The notes under the pieces: model-generated
The model's database searches: none
What the model saw: only the letters and a program-made list of their open reading frames with translations
What the model was told of the DNA's origin: nothing
NCBI GenBank assembly: GCA_017526785.1
Contig: JAFXQV010000008.1
Coordinates: forward strand, 1 to 64,000
Origin: Oscillibacter sp.
Lineage (GTDB): Bacteria > Bacillota > Clostridia > Oscillospirales > Oscillospiraceae
Reading direction: 5' to 3'
DNA: 64,000 bases
Made by a program: the position numbers and the translations under genes
In this document: in pieces, positions 16,766 through 24,577 of the stretch
How the letters are laid out: every line of letters begins with the position of its first letter
Position numbering within the stretch: the first letter of the stretch is position 1

Positions 16766-16847
16766 GACGCCGCCCGCTCCTTTCCTCAATCATAACCCGG
16801 CCGGACGCCGTTTGCAAGGCATATCCGGTGACAGTTCCGTAACAATT

Positions 16848-18068
16848 TCACATAATGTCGTACATAGTGAACATGGTATAGTAAATCGTGCCGACGATAC
16901 CGCCCGCGACAATCGCCAGAAAGACTAACATTGCCGGTTCGAGCTTCTCCAAGGCGGCCTGAATCGCCATTTCGAGTTCCGCGTCATAGTACAGGGCAAT
17001 CGTGTCGAGCGTGGAAGTCAGCTCTCCGGTTTCCTCCCCAACCCCGGTCATGTCAATGAGGATGTCGGGCAGAACCTGATTCTCCCGCATGGACGCGGCG
17101 AGGGCGTGTCCCTCTTCCAGACGGGTGGAAAGTTTCCCGGTTTCCGTGGAAACGAAGTAGTTGTCCAGCGTCTTGGCGGTGATGGAGACCGCTTTATTCA
17201 TCGTCAGTCCGGAGTCGAGCAGAGTCGTCATGGAGTTGGCGAACTGGCTGGCGGCGTTGAGTTCGGCGATGTTGCCAAGTACCGGGAGCTTCAACTGCGC
17301 CTTGGCCAGCAGCATGCGGCCGTTTTCGGTGTGGGACAGGAGCTGATACACGACTATCACGGCCGCGATAATGGCAAGGATAACCATGTAGCGGTAGACG
17401 AAGAAATCCGAAATGCCAATCAAAATTTTTGTGGCAAGCGGGAGTTCCTGCCCCTGTTCCGCGAAAACGTCCATGAATGTGGGGATGACCTTTATCATGA
17501 TGATGGCCACCACAACCACGGCAATCATCAGCACGAACATCGGATAGGACATGGCGCTTTTGACTTTGTTCGCCATTTTCATTTGTTTATCGAAGTGGCG
17601 GTACATGGTATCGAAGGAGCGGTCAAGGTTGCCGGACTCCTCCCCGGCGCGGAGCGTCTCCACGAACGTGGGGGGAAGAATTTTCGAGCCGTGTTCCTCG
17701 AAGGCCGCCGAGAGCGAGCGTCCGCCCTCCACGTCGACGGCGATTTGCTGTAACATCTTTTTCAGGACTTTGTCGGTGGTCTTGTCGGCGATGAGCTGTA
17801 CCGTCCGCACGATTGGCACGCCCGATTTCAGGATAATGGCGAACTGACTGCACATGACGATAAACGCCTTTTTGTTCAGGCGGTTTCCGCCAATCTCCAT
17901 GTTGAGCAGTCCCATAGACTGCTTTTTTTCGTCGATGGGCTTGATTTTCAGAATGACGCCGTAATTTTCCTTGACATGCGCGGCGGCGTCGAGTTCGTTG
18001 TAGCCCTCAATCAGACCCGTGACGCGTTCGCCGCTCCGCGAGAGCGCCACATACTTAAACTGTGCGAT
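16848..18068 (-). CDS. pilC: Type IV pilus platform protein PilC (GspF family)
   Basis: The product has two GspF domains, each with membrane segments; the region FVETLRAGEESGNLDRSFD and the second copy MTGVGEETGELTSTLD are the family signature. PilC is the integral inner-membrane platform that binds PilB and PilT. The family N-terminus (M-x-x-F-x-Y-x-A) aligns with IAQFKYVALSRSG, whose first codon is ATC at 18068-18066, with a perfect GGAGG 8 bases upstream. From there the protein is 406 residues, the normal length. An upstream TTG at 18146 would add a Gly-rich segment that crosses a 12-G tract and seems unlikely. Confidence 0.9.
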   Translation of the reverse strand: MAQFKYVALSRSGERVTGLIEGYNELDAAAHVKENYGVILKIKPIDEKKQSMGLLNMEIGGNRLNKKAFIVMCSQFAIILKSGVPIVRTVQLIADKTTDKVLKKMLQQIAVDVEGGRSLSAAFEEHGSKILPPTFVETLRAGEESGNLDRSFDTMYRHFDKQMKMANKVKSAMSYPMFVLMIAVVVVAIIMIKVIPTFMDVFAEQGQELPLATKILIGISDFFVYRYMVILAIIAAVIVVYQLLSHTENGRMLLAKAQLKLPVLGNIAELNAASQFANSMTTLLDSGLTMNKAVSITAKTLDNYFVSTETGKLSTRLEEGHALAASMRENQVLPDILIDMTGVGEETGELTSTLDTIALYYDAELEMAIQAALEKLEPAMLVFLAIVAGGIVGTIYYTMFTMYDIM

Positions 18069-18117
18069 GGAAACCGCCTCCTTATATGACAAAAGCCGTT
18101 TACCAAATATGCGTCTA

Positions 18118-18129
18118 CCCCCCCCCCCC
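18118..18129. repeat. Twelve-C homopolymer upstream of pilC
   Basis: Twelve consecutive C bases (G on the transcribed strand) lie 50 bases before the pilC start, between pilT and pilC. Tracts this long slip easily. A length change would alter the spacing of the pilC leader, or the frame of any translation that starts at TTG 18146. Confidence 0.9.
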
Positions 18130-18196
18130 ACGGGCATTATGCACAAATGGGGAGGACATTTTTGTATAAAATATCTATCTTTTGTAAAGACGATGG

Positions 18197-19243
18197 TCAG
18201 CAGTTTTTGCGGACGTAATCGGCGTTATGGGCGTAGTGTACGGCCATTTCCTTGGTAATCTGCCCGCCGCGCACCAGACGCAGTAAGGCTTGGTCCATGG
18301 TCTGCCCGCCGATTGCGGCGGATGTCGCCACGGCGTTGGCGATTTGCGGCGTGTTCCCGGCGCGGATGAGGTTCCGGATTGCGTCCGTGACAATCATCAG
18401 TTCGCAAGCAAGGGCGCGGCCGCCGCCCTTCTTGGGAATCAGTTGCTGTGTCAGCACGGCCATGAGCGTCATGGAGAGCTGTAAGCGAATCTGCGTCTGT
18501 GCGTCGGCGGGGAAGACCTGCACCATACGGTCAATCGAGTCTGCGGCGCTTCCGGTGTGGAGGGTGCCGAAGACAAGGTGTCCGGTCTCGGCGGCGGTGA
18601 TGGCGGTCTCGATGGTGTCGCGGTCGCGCATTTCGCCGATGAGAATCACGTTCGGGTCCTCGCGGAGACTGGCGCGGAGGCCTTCCGCGAAACTCGCCGT
18701 GTCCTTGCCCACTTCCCGCTGGTTGATGGCGCACAAGTCCGGCTTGTAGATGTACTCCACCGGGTCTTCCAGCGTCACAATGTGGCTTCTGTAGTGGTGG
18801 TTAATGGAATCCAGCAAGGCGGCGAGGGTCGTCGATTTGCCGGAACCTGTTTCGCCCGTGACAAGCACGATACCCTTGTGCAGGTCGGTGAGTTTCAGGA
18901 CGGCGGGGGGGACGCCGATGCTTTCCAGTTGCGGAATGGATTCCCGCAACAGGCGCAGAGCCAGCGACGGGCAGCCCTGCTGCTTGAAGAGGTGAATACG
19001 ACAGCGGTTCCCGGCGTACGTACCCGCGCCGTCGAACTCGCCCACCTCGTCGAATTTCTTGTAGCCCTCCTCCCCGGCCAGATACCGCGCAATGGCCACG
19101 CAGTCGTCGTGGGTCATGATTTCGGTGTCCATGTCCTGAATCTGTCCGCTCAGGCGGTACTTGGGCGGCAGTCCCTCAATGACGTGTACATCAGACGCGC
19201 CGTCATGTTTGGCCTTGGCTACCAGTTCTTCCACGGTCATCAT
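18197..19243 (-). CDS. pilT: Type IV pilus retraction ATPase PilT
   Basis: The 348-residue ATPase has Walker A GETGSGKSTT, the Asp box (DPVEYIY), Walker B with VILIGEMRDRDT, and the His box HLVFGTLHTGS. The N-terminus (ASDVHVIEGLPPKYRLSGQI) is typical of PilT. PilT depolymerises pili for retraction and twitching. It follows pilB by about 40 bases; an AAGGAGAAAAC box precedes the double ATG at 19243/19240. Its presence implies retractile pili. Confidence 0.95.
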   Translation of the reverse strand: MMTVEELVAKAKHDGASDVHVIEGLPPKYRLSGQIQDMDTEIMTHDDCVAIARYLAGEEGYKKFDEVGEFDGAGTYAGNRCRIHLFKQQGCPSLALRLLRESIPQLESIGVPPAVLKLTDLHKGIVLVTGETGSGKSTTLAALLDSINHHYRSHIVTLEDPVEYIYKPDLCAINQREVGKDTASFAEGLRASLREDPNVILIGEMRDRDTIETAITAAETGHLVFGTLHTGSAADSIDRMVQVFPADAQTQIRLQLSMTLMAVLTQQLIPKKGGGRALACELMIVTDAIRNLIRAGNTPQIANAVATSAAIGGQTMDQALLRLVRGGQITKEMAVHYAHNADYVRKNC

Positions 19244-19282
19244 AACTGTTTTCTCCTTCCATTTTCAGCGGGGGAACGTAAT

Positions 19283-20992
19283 TTAGGCGTCCTCGTTGAC
19301 CACGCGGAGGACTTCCGAACTGCTGGTGGTGCCGTCCAGCACAAGCCGCACGCCGTTCTGGAGCATGGAGACAAAGCCGCTTTCCGGGCGCTTCAACTCC
19401 CGTTCAATCGCGTCCCGGCCTCTCTCCTCATAGATGAGCGTCCGCACGCGCGGCGTAACGATGAGAATCTCAAAAATAGCGATTCGCCCCCGGTACCCGG
19501 TATTGAAGCACTCCGGACAGCCCGCGCCGCGGTAAAACTTCAGGTCTTTGCGCCCGGGAATGCCAAGTTGCCGCAGTTCGTTGTCGTCGGGGGTGTAGGC
19601 CTGCCGGCAGTGCGGACAGACGCGCCGGACAAGCCGCTGAGAAATGACGCCGCGCAGTGCCGCCGAAATGACGTACGGCTCGGAGCCGATGTCGCGCAGG
19701 CGGTCAATCGCGCCCACGGCGTCGTTGGTGTGGATGGTGGACAGCACGACGTGTCCGGTGATAGCGGAACGTAGCGCGATGTCGGCGGTCTCGCCGTCGC
19801 GGATTTCGCCCACGGCGATAATATCCGGGTCCTGCCGGAGAATGGCGCGCAGGCCGTTGGCGAAGGTCATGTTGGTTTTCTCGTTAATCTGTACTTGGTT
19901 GATGCCCTCAATGTTATATTCCACGGGGTCTTCCAGCGTCACGAGGTTGACTTCTTTCGTGTTGAGTTCGTTAATAATGCCGTACATGGTCGTACTTTTG
20001 CCGCTTCCGGTGGGGCCGACAATCAGAATGACGCCGTTTGGGATTTTCAGCAGTTCCTCGTAGTGAACCAAGTCCGGCCCCGAAAGCCCGATGGCCTCCC
20101 GCGTGACGTAGCCGCCGGATTTGTCCAGCAGGCGGAGTACGATTTTCTCCCCGAACACCGTCGGGAGCGTGGACACGCGGAGGTCGACGGCCTTTTCCTT
20201 CATCTGCACGTTGAAGCGCCCGTCTTGCGGGATACGCCGCTCGGCAATGTCCATGGCGCTCATGATTTTGATACGGGAAATCACGGAGCTTTGAATGTCC
20301 TTCGGCACCGTCAAAATCTCCTGCATAACGCCGTCGATACGCATTCGGACATAGAGGCCGCTTTCGCGCGGCTCTATGTGAATGTCGCTGGCGCGTTCCT
20401 GAATGGCGCGCTCAATCATGGAGTTGACAAGCCGGATTGTCGGGGCGCTGTTGACGGAATCATCCCCCAACTGCGTCGTGACAAAGTTCAAGTCCGTGGT
20501 TGTTGAAGTCTCGCCACTGGCGGCGGCTTCGCGCTTCATGTCCTCAATGGCCTTGGCGGCGTTCTCGTTGCTGTAGAGAATCTGGATGGCGTGGTCAATG
20601 CCCGCCGCTGTCGCCACCATGGGGACAATTTTCTTACGGACGGCCTTCCGGACTTCCTCAATGGCGATAAAGTTCATGGGGTCGCTCATGGCAAGGTAGA
20701 GTTCGTCCTTGACCATGCGCACGGGGACAACTTGGTGCTGTCTGGCAAGGTTTTTCGGCAGAGCCTGCGCCAGTTCCGTGGGAATCGGTTGACGGGTCAG
20801 GTCAACGAACTCAATACCCAACTGCATTTGCATGGCCTCAATGAGCTGCGTTTCCGTGATGATTCCGTTGGAAATCAGCACCGTTCCGAGACGGTCACGC
20901 GTCCCCTTTTGGAGGGCGAGACCCCGCTGTAATTCTTCTTCAGTCAGCGTCCCTGCCGCTAACAGGAGTTCGCCCAGACGTTTATAAGCCAT
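19283..20992 (-). CDS. pilB: Type IV pilus assembly ATPase PilB
   Basis: The 569-residue protein has an N-terminal GspE/MshEN-type domain, then Walker A VGPTGSGKSTT, Asp box DPVEYNIEGINQ, Walker B IIAVGEIRDGET, His box VLSTIHTNDA, and a four-cysteine zinc site (CPHC and CPEC). It drives pilus extension. MshEN domains can bind cyclic di-GMP in other PilB/GspE ATPases; whether this one does cannot be told. It is the first gene of the cluster. Promoter and structured leader lie at 21041-21122. Confidence 0.95.
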   Translation of the reverse strand: MAYKRLGELLLAAGTLTEEELQRGLALQKGTRDRLGTVLISNGIITETQLIEAMQMQLGIEFVDLTRQPIPTELAQALPKNLARQHQVVPVRMVKDELYLAMSDPMNFIAIEEVRKAVRKKIVPMVATAAGIDHAIQILYSNENAAKAIEDMKREAAASGETSTTTDLNFVTTQLGDDSVNSAPTIRLVNSMIERAIQERASDIHIEPRESGLYVRMRIDGVMQEILTVPKDIQSSVISRIKIMSAMDIAERRIPQDGRFNVQMKEKAVDLRVSTLPTVFGEKIVLRLLDKSGGYVTREAIGLSGPDLVHYEELLKIPNGVILIVGPTGSGKSTTMYGIINELNTKEVNLVTLEDPVEYNIEGINQVQINEKTNMTFANGLRAILRQDPDIIAVGEIRDGETADIALRSAITGHVVLSTIHTNDAVGAIDRLRDIGSEPYVISAALRGVISQRLVRRVCPHCRQAYTPDDNELRQLGIPGRKDLKFYRGAGCPECFNTGYRGRIAIFEILIVTPRVRTLIYEERGRDAIERELKRPESGFVSMLQNGVRLVLDGTTSSSEVLRVVNEDA

Positions 20993-21040
20993 AGTCTACC
21001 TCTTTCTGTAAAAAATCCGCGCATTCGACAGAGGTTCTAT

Positions 21041-21122
21041 AAGGGAAGGCTCGTTTTGCTTCCGAGCCTGTTAATAACAAAATCCCTTTTTATAAGATAC
21101 ACCTTTTCGGAACGAAAAGCAA
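21041..21122 (-). promoter_or_regulatory. Promoter and folded leader of the pilus cluster
   Basis: On the minus strand TTGCTT (21117-21122) and TATCTT (21094-21099) are 17 bases apart. The leader then contains AAGGGA...TCCCTT (21083-21088 with 21041-21046), enclosing AGGCTCG/CGAGCCT (21063-21069 with 21047-21053). The result is a two-part hairpin with a 13-base bulge. I do not recognise it as a cyclic-di-GMP riboswitch. The rest of the gap (21123-21341) shows only an A+T-rich stretch before tspO. Confidence 0.5.
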
Positions 21123-21341
21123 GCCCCGCGCCGCCGTTTTCGGATATGGTAAAGGATTTTTTATTAGGTCATTTTGGGTATGAGGTGATACGAATACCCG
21201 CTTCCCGGAAACATTTCCCGTAAAAAGAAAAAATCCGCCGAAAATGACAGCCTCGAAAATTTACAATTTTGTTACATTTTCAGGGCGCATAATCGCGCGG
21301 AAATGGCGCATATTCTGTTTTGAGAGGCGGAGGGATGACAA

Positions 21342-21818
21342 GTGCAACATCAAAAATGGAAAACGTACGCGGCGTGGATTCTGTTCACGGAGGCGGTCGG
21401 GGGTCTTTCGGGCTGGCTGACGCGGCGCGGAACGCAGTATTTCAATCAGGCGGTGACAAAGCCGCCGTTTTCGCCGCCCGGGATTGTGTTTCCGGTCGTA
21501 TGGGCGGTTCTGTATCTGCTCATGGGCATTGGCGCGGCGCGGGTGTACCTGCAACCCGTGTCGAAAGCGCGTTCCCGGAGTTTGTTCCTGTTCCTGCTGC
21601 AACTGGCCTTCAACTTCTTCTGGAGCGTGATTTTCTTCACGGTGCGGGCGTACGGCTTCGCGCTCGCGTGGCTTGTGGCGCTGTGGTGCCTGATACTCGC
21701 CATGATTCTGGCGTTCCGGCAGGTCGACGCGCTCGCGGCGCGTCTGCAAGTGCCGTATCTGCTGTGGGTGCTGTTCGCGGCGTACCTCAACGCCGGGGTG
21801 TGGATTCTCAATCGGTGA
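21342..21818 (+). CDS. TspO/MBR family membrane protein
   Basis: The 158-residue protein has five membrane segments and the TspO signature: KPPFSPPGIVFPVVWAVLY near residues 40-58, AFNFFWSVIFF at about 89-99, and PYLLWVLFAAYLN at the C-terminal side. TspO proteins bind tetrapyrroles and cholesterol-like ligands and affect porphyrin and stress physiology. The start is GTG 21342 with GGAGGGA upstream. It is convergent with the rnf operon and shares a terminator with it. Confidence 0.92.
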   Translation: MQHQKWKTYAAWILFTEAVGGLSGWLTRRGTQYFNQAVTKPPFSPPGIVFPVVWAVLYLLMGIGAARVYLQPVSKARSRSLFLFLLQLAFNFFWSVIFFTVRAYGFALAWLVALWCLILAMILAFRQVDALAARLQVPYLLWVLFAAYLNAGVWILNR

Positions 21819-21827
21819 AGCACAAAA

Positions 21828-21852
21828 CGCCCTCCCGCGAACGGGGAGGGCG
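21828..21852. terminator. Terminator shared by tspO and the rnf operon
   Basis: CGCCCTCCC (21828-21836) pairs perfectly with GGGAGGGCG (21844-21852). On the minus strand it is followed by TTTTGTG, so it ends the rnf operon well. The plus side lacks a T run. Confidence 0.75.
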
Positions 21853-21874
21853 AAAGTTTGTAAGTGTTATGACT

Positions 21875-22432
21875 TTACATGCCGTTGAATACCATCAGCG
21901 CCATAGAGATTAGCGCCGCCGTCAGCAGGCACGCGGGCAGGCCGCGCACGCTTTTCGGAAGCGCGTCCTCGTCCATGCGCGCCTGAATCGCGGTCATCAT
22001 CACGAGTGCCGCCGCGAATATCACGGAGGCCGTCAGCGCCGCGCGGAGGTTCTCGCCGAAGCCGTAACCCGCGCTGATACCGTGTACGAGTACGCCCAGC
22101 ACAGCGGCATTGAGCGCCACAAGCGGCCAGTTCGCCTCGACAAAGGCCGCCGCCGCGCCGCTGCTGTTCCGCGCCACGCGTCCGGACAGCGCCGCGCAAG
22201 CCGCGGCGACCAGCAGGAACAGCGGCATGAGCGCCGATTCCAGCCCCAGCGGCGACAGCGCCGCGTAGTACAGCACGTACGACAGCACCGACGCGCACGC
22301 CGTGACAGCGACCGTCACGCCGCCCAGACTTCCCGCGCGTTTCAGCAGGGAGAGCGTGTCCGCCTCCTCTCGGGAAAAGGTCATGGTATTGACCAGAGCG
22401 GCGGCAATTACGCCGATAACATATTCCGTCAT
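21875..22432 (-). CDS. rnfA: Rnf-type electron transport subunit RnfA
   Basis: From ATG 22432 the product is 185 residues with six hydrophobic segments. It has the RnfA-like half-turn Cys motif in VTACASVLSYVLYY and GVLVHGISAGYGFGENLR, which is close to the NqrE/RnfA consensus (GISxxxGFGEN). RnfA with RnfE binds an iron-sulfur centre in the membrane and lets electrons cross it. Its start overlaps the end of rnfE by 4 bases (ATGA). This is the last gene of the operon: a terminator follows and no rnfB is present. Confidence 0.88.
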   Translation of the reverse strand: MTEYVIGVIAAALVNTMTFSREEADTLSLLKRAGSLGGVTVAVTACASVLSYVLYYAALSPLGLESALMPLFLLVAAACAALSGRVARNSSGAAAAFVEANWPLVALNAAVLGVLVHGISAGYGFGENLRAALTASVIFAAALVMMTAIQARMDEDALPKSVRGLPACLLTAALISMALMVFNGM

Positions 22433-23013
22433 GGTTGCGCCTCCTCTCCGGTTTTGCCCAGCGACAGCCCGCCAGCCTTGGCGGCCGTCAGCAGGAACGC
22501 CAGCGCCATGAACGCCCCCGGCACACTCTGGAAAAACGCGGGAACTTCCATGTAATCCGGCAGGACGCGAGCGCCGAATAACGTACCGGCACCCAAGAAC
22601 TCGCGCAGAAGTCCGGCCGCGCACAGCGCCGCCACGTACCACGCCGCCGGAGCCGTCAGCGCGGACGCGTCCGCGCCGGACGCCACCCGGTCGAGCGCGA
22701 CGCACTGCAGAGCCGTCAGCGGCACATACGCCCCGATAGCCGCGTACTGCGCGGGGCAGTAGGCTTGCGTCAGGCACGCGGCGATTCCCGCCAGCGCGGA
22801 GGCCGTCGCCAGCAGGCACACCACGCGCGCCGCGCCGTTCACGACGCCGCGAAGCAGGTACAAAATGACGCTTGTCAGCGCGAAGACCGCGATTGTCACC
22901 GCGCCGAGCAGAAGTCCGCCGAAGAAGCTGTCACAGCCAGCCAGTACGGGACACGTCCCCAGCAGGAACAGCGCGGAGACAGGAACGCCCGGTGACTTGT
23001 TCCATGCGTTCAT
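22429..23013 (-). CDS. rnfE: Rnf-type electron transport subunit RnfE
   Basis: The 194-residue hydrophobic protein opens with NKSPGVPVSALFLLGTCPVL, close to the RnfE/NqrD opening (NPVLVQLLGLCPxLA), with a Cys in the first membrane segment. A second half repeats the fold with AYVPLTALQCVALDRV. RnfE and RnfA are homologous and form the inverted-repeat core of the complex. It follows the rnfDG fusion by 16 bases. It is divergent in sequence, so it may belong to a specialised Rnf clade. Confidence 0.83.
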   Translation of the reverse strand: MNAWNKSPGVPVSALFLLGTCPVLAGCDSFFGGLLLGAVTIAVFALTSVILYLLRGVVNGAARVVCLLATASALAGIAACLTQAYCPAQYAAIGAYVPLTALQCVALDRVASGADASALTAPAAWYVAALCAAGLLREFLGAGTLFGARVLPDYMEVPAFFQSVPGAFMALAFLLTAAKAGGLSLGKTGEEAQP

Positions 23014-23029
23014 ACTAATTCCCCCTCCG

Positions 23030-24577
23030 TCAATTCATCTGGTCGCCGTAGGCGATGTGAAAGTCAATGGCGGCGTTGACCGCGTTGACGACCGCCGTCG
23101 AGGAAATCGTAGCGCCGGACGCGGCGTCAATGCCGCTCCCAAGCGTCAGCGCCGCCGCCGGAATGCCGACAAACTGCCCGGTAAACGATTCCTCCTCCAC
23201 CTTCATGCCAATTCCCGGCGTCTCGTTGAGTTCCGAATAGAGAATGCCGTTCAGCGTCCCGTCGGGCAGGAAGCCCACGGAAAGCGTTATGGGGGCGTCG
23301 CGCCCGTCCATTGTGCGCACGGTCACGACATGTCCGGCCGCCGCGCCCACGGCGTCCTTGCCCGATACCGCCTCCTGAATGATGGCGTTCCCGAACCCGG
23401 AACCCCACGCCGCGCCGTCGAGGCCTTCAATGGCCTTTTTGGTCGCGTCGGGAATGCTGAAGTCCACGGCGTCGGGCAGCAGGGCGCGGTAGGCCGTGAG
23501 GCTTTCGGAGAGTTGCCGCTTCTCGACAATGCCCGCCGTCACGCCCGCGACGCCGTTCAGAAGTCCCACGCACACGCCCAGCACGCAAACGACCGCGCAC
23601 GCGCCCGGAACCCACGCTTTTTTGTCGAACGTAAACGGCGCGTCGTTGGCGCTGTCGCGGTACGCGTAGGGCTTGGGAATGATGAGTTCGTCAATCAGCG
23701 GCGTGGCGAGGTTCGAGAGGATAACGGCATAGCTTACGGAGTCGGCAGAACTCCCGAACACCCGGAAAAAGCCGCTCAACACGCCCACGCAACAGCCGTA
23801 AATAAGCTGTCCGGGGGCGGTGACGGGCGATGTCACGGGGTCAGTCGCCATGAAGAACGCCGCCATAAAGACGCCGCCGCTTGCGAGGTGTACGCACAGC
23901 AGGGGCAGATTGAACCCGTCGCCGCCGAACAGCCCCATGAACACGGCGAAGCTGACGAGAATCGAAACCGGAATCCGCCACGGAATCGCGTCAATGACCC
24001 ACAAGTACAGGCCGCCCAGCAGGAGCGCGAACGCCGAACAGCCGATAACGCCTCCGGCGTGTCCGGTGAATACCCGCACCACGCTGACGGCGGAACCGGA
24101 ACCCAGTTGCGCCAGCGGCGTCGCGCCCGACACGCCGTCCACGGCGTAGTTGGTCATGGCGCTTCCGAACGACAGGAGCAGGAAACAGCGTCCGCCCAGG
24201 GCGGGGTTCATGAAGTTCTTGCCCAGCCCGCCGAACAGGCACTTTACGACCAGAACGGCGAACACGGAGCCGATATAGGGGATATACAGCGGCACGGAGG
24301 CCGGAATGCACAGCGCGAGCAAAAGTCCGGTTAAAACGGCGCTCCCGTCGTAAATCGTGTTTTCGCGCCCGGTCACGTAGTCAAAGACGAACTCCGTCAG
24401 CACGGCCGACGCCACACCCATCAGCACCACCAACAGCGCGTGGACGCCGAAGTGCCAGACCCCGAACAGCGTCGCGGGCATGAGAGCCAAAATCACGTCG
24501 TACATAACATGTCCGGTACTCAGAGGACTGCGCACATGCGGACTGGACGAGACATTGTAGGAAACGGACGGGGTCAT
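23030..24577 (-). CDS. RnfD-RnfG fusion protein
   Basis: From ATG 24577 the 515-residue product holds two proteins that are normally separate. Residues 1 to about 320 are RnfD, with SPHVRSPLSTGHVMYDVILA, many membrane segments, GKNFMNPALGGRCFLL and the flavin-site region FMATDPVTSPVTAPG. Residues about 335-515 are RnfG, with one membrane segment, an FMN_bind domain and SGATISSTAVVNAV, which carries the threonine that takes covalent FMN in this family. Both flavins would face the outside. The junction (about 24577-1000) is in frame with no stop, so the fusion is real in this sequence. ATG 24577 overlaps the rnfC stop as ATGA. Confidence 0.85.
   Translation of the reverse strand: MTPSVSYNVSSSPHVRSPLSTGHVMYDVILALMPATLFGVWHFGVHALLVVLMGVASAVLTEFVFDYVTGRENTIYDGSAVLTGLLLALCIPASVPLYIPYIGSVFAVLVVKCLFGGLGKNFMNPALGGRCFLLLSFGSAMTNYAVDGVSGATPLAQLGSGSAVSVVRVFTGHAGGVIGCSAFALLLGGLYLWVIDAIPWRIPVSILVSFAVFMGLFGGDGFNLPLLCVHLASGGVFMAAFFMATDPVTSPVTAPGQLIYGCCVGVLSGFFRVFGSSADSVSYAVILSNLATPLIDELIIPKPYAYRDSANDAPFTFDKKAWVPGACAVVCVLGVCVGLLNGVAGVTAGIVEKRQLSESLTAYRALLPDAVDFSIPDATKKAIEGLDGAAWGSGFGNAIIQEAVSGKDAVGAAAGHVVTVRTMDGRDAPITLSVGFLPDGTLNGILYSELNETPGIGMKVEEESFTGQFVGIPAAALTLGSGIDAASGATISSTAVVNAVNAAIDFHIAYGDQMN

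Noticed and set aside
16848..18146. PilC start at TTG 18146
   Set aside because: It would add a Gly-rich segment translated from the homopolymer tract, absent from the family, and has no ribosome-binding site.
22865..24334. 489-codon plus-strand frame opposite rnfE and rnfDG
   Set aside because: Antisense to well-supported rnf genes; low-complexity Arg/His/Gly composition; no ribosome-binding site or family.
23030..24577. RnfD-RnfG fusion as a sequencing frameshift
   Set aside because: Both domains lie in one frame with no stop and a normal linker, so no frameshift is needed to explain it; still open to resequencing.
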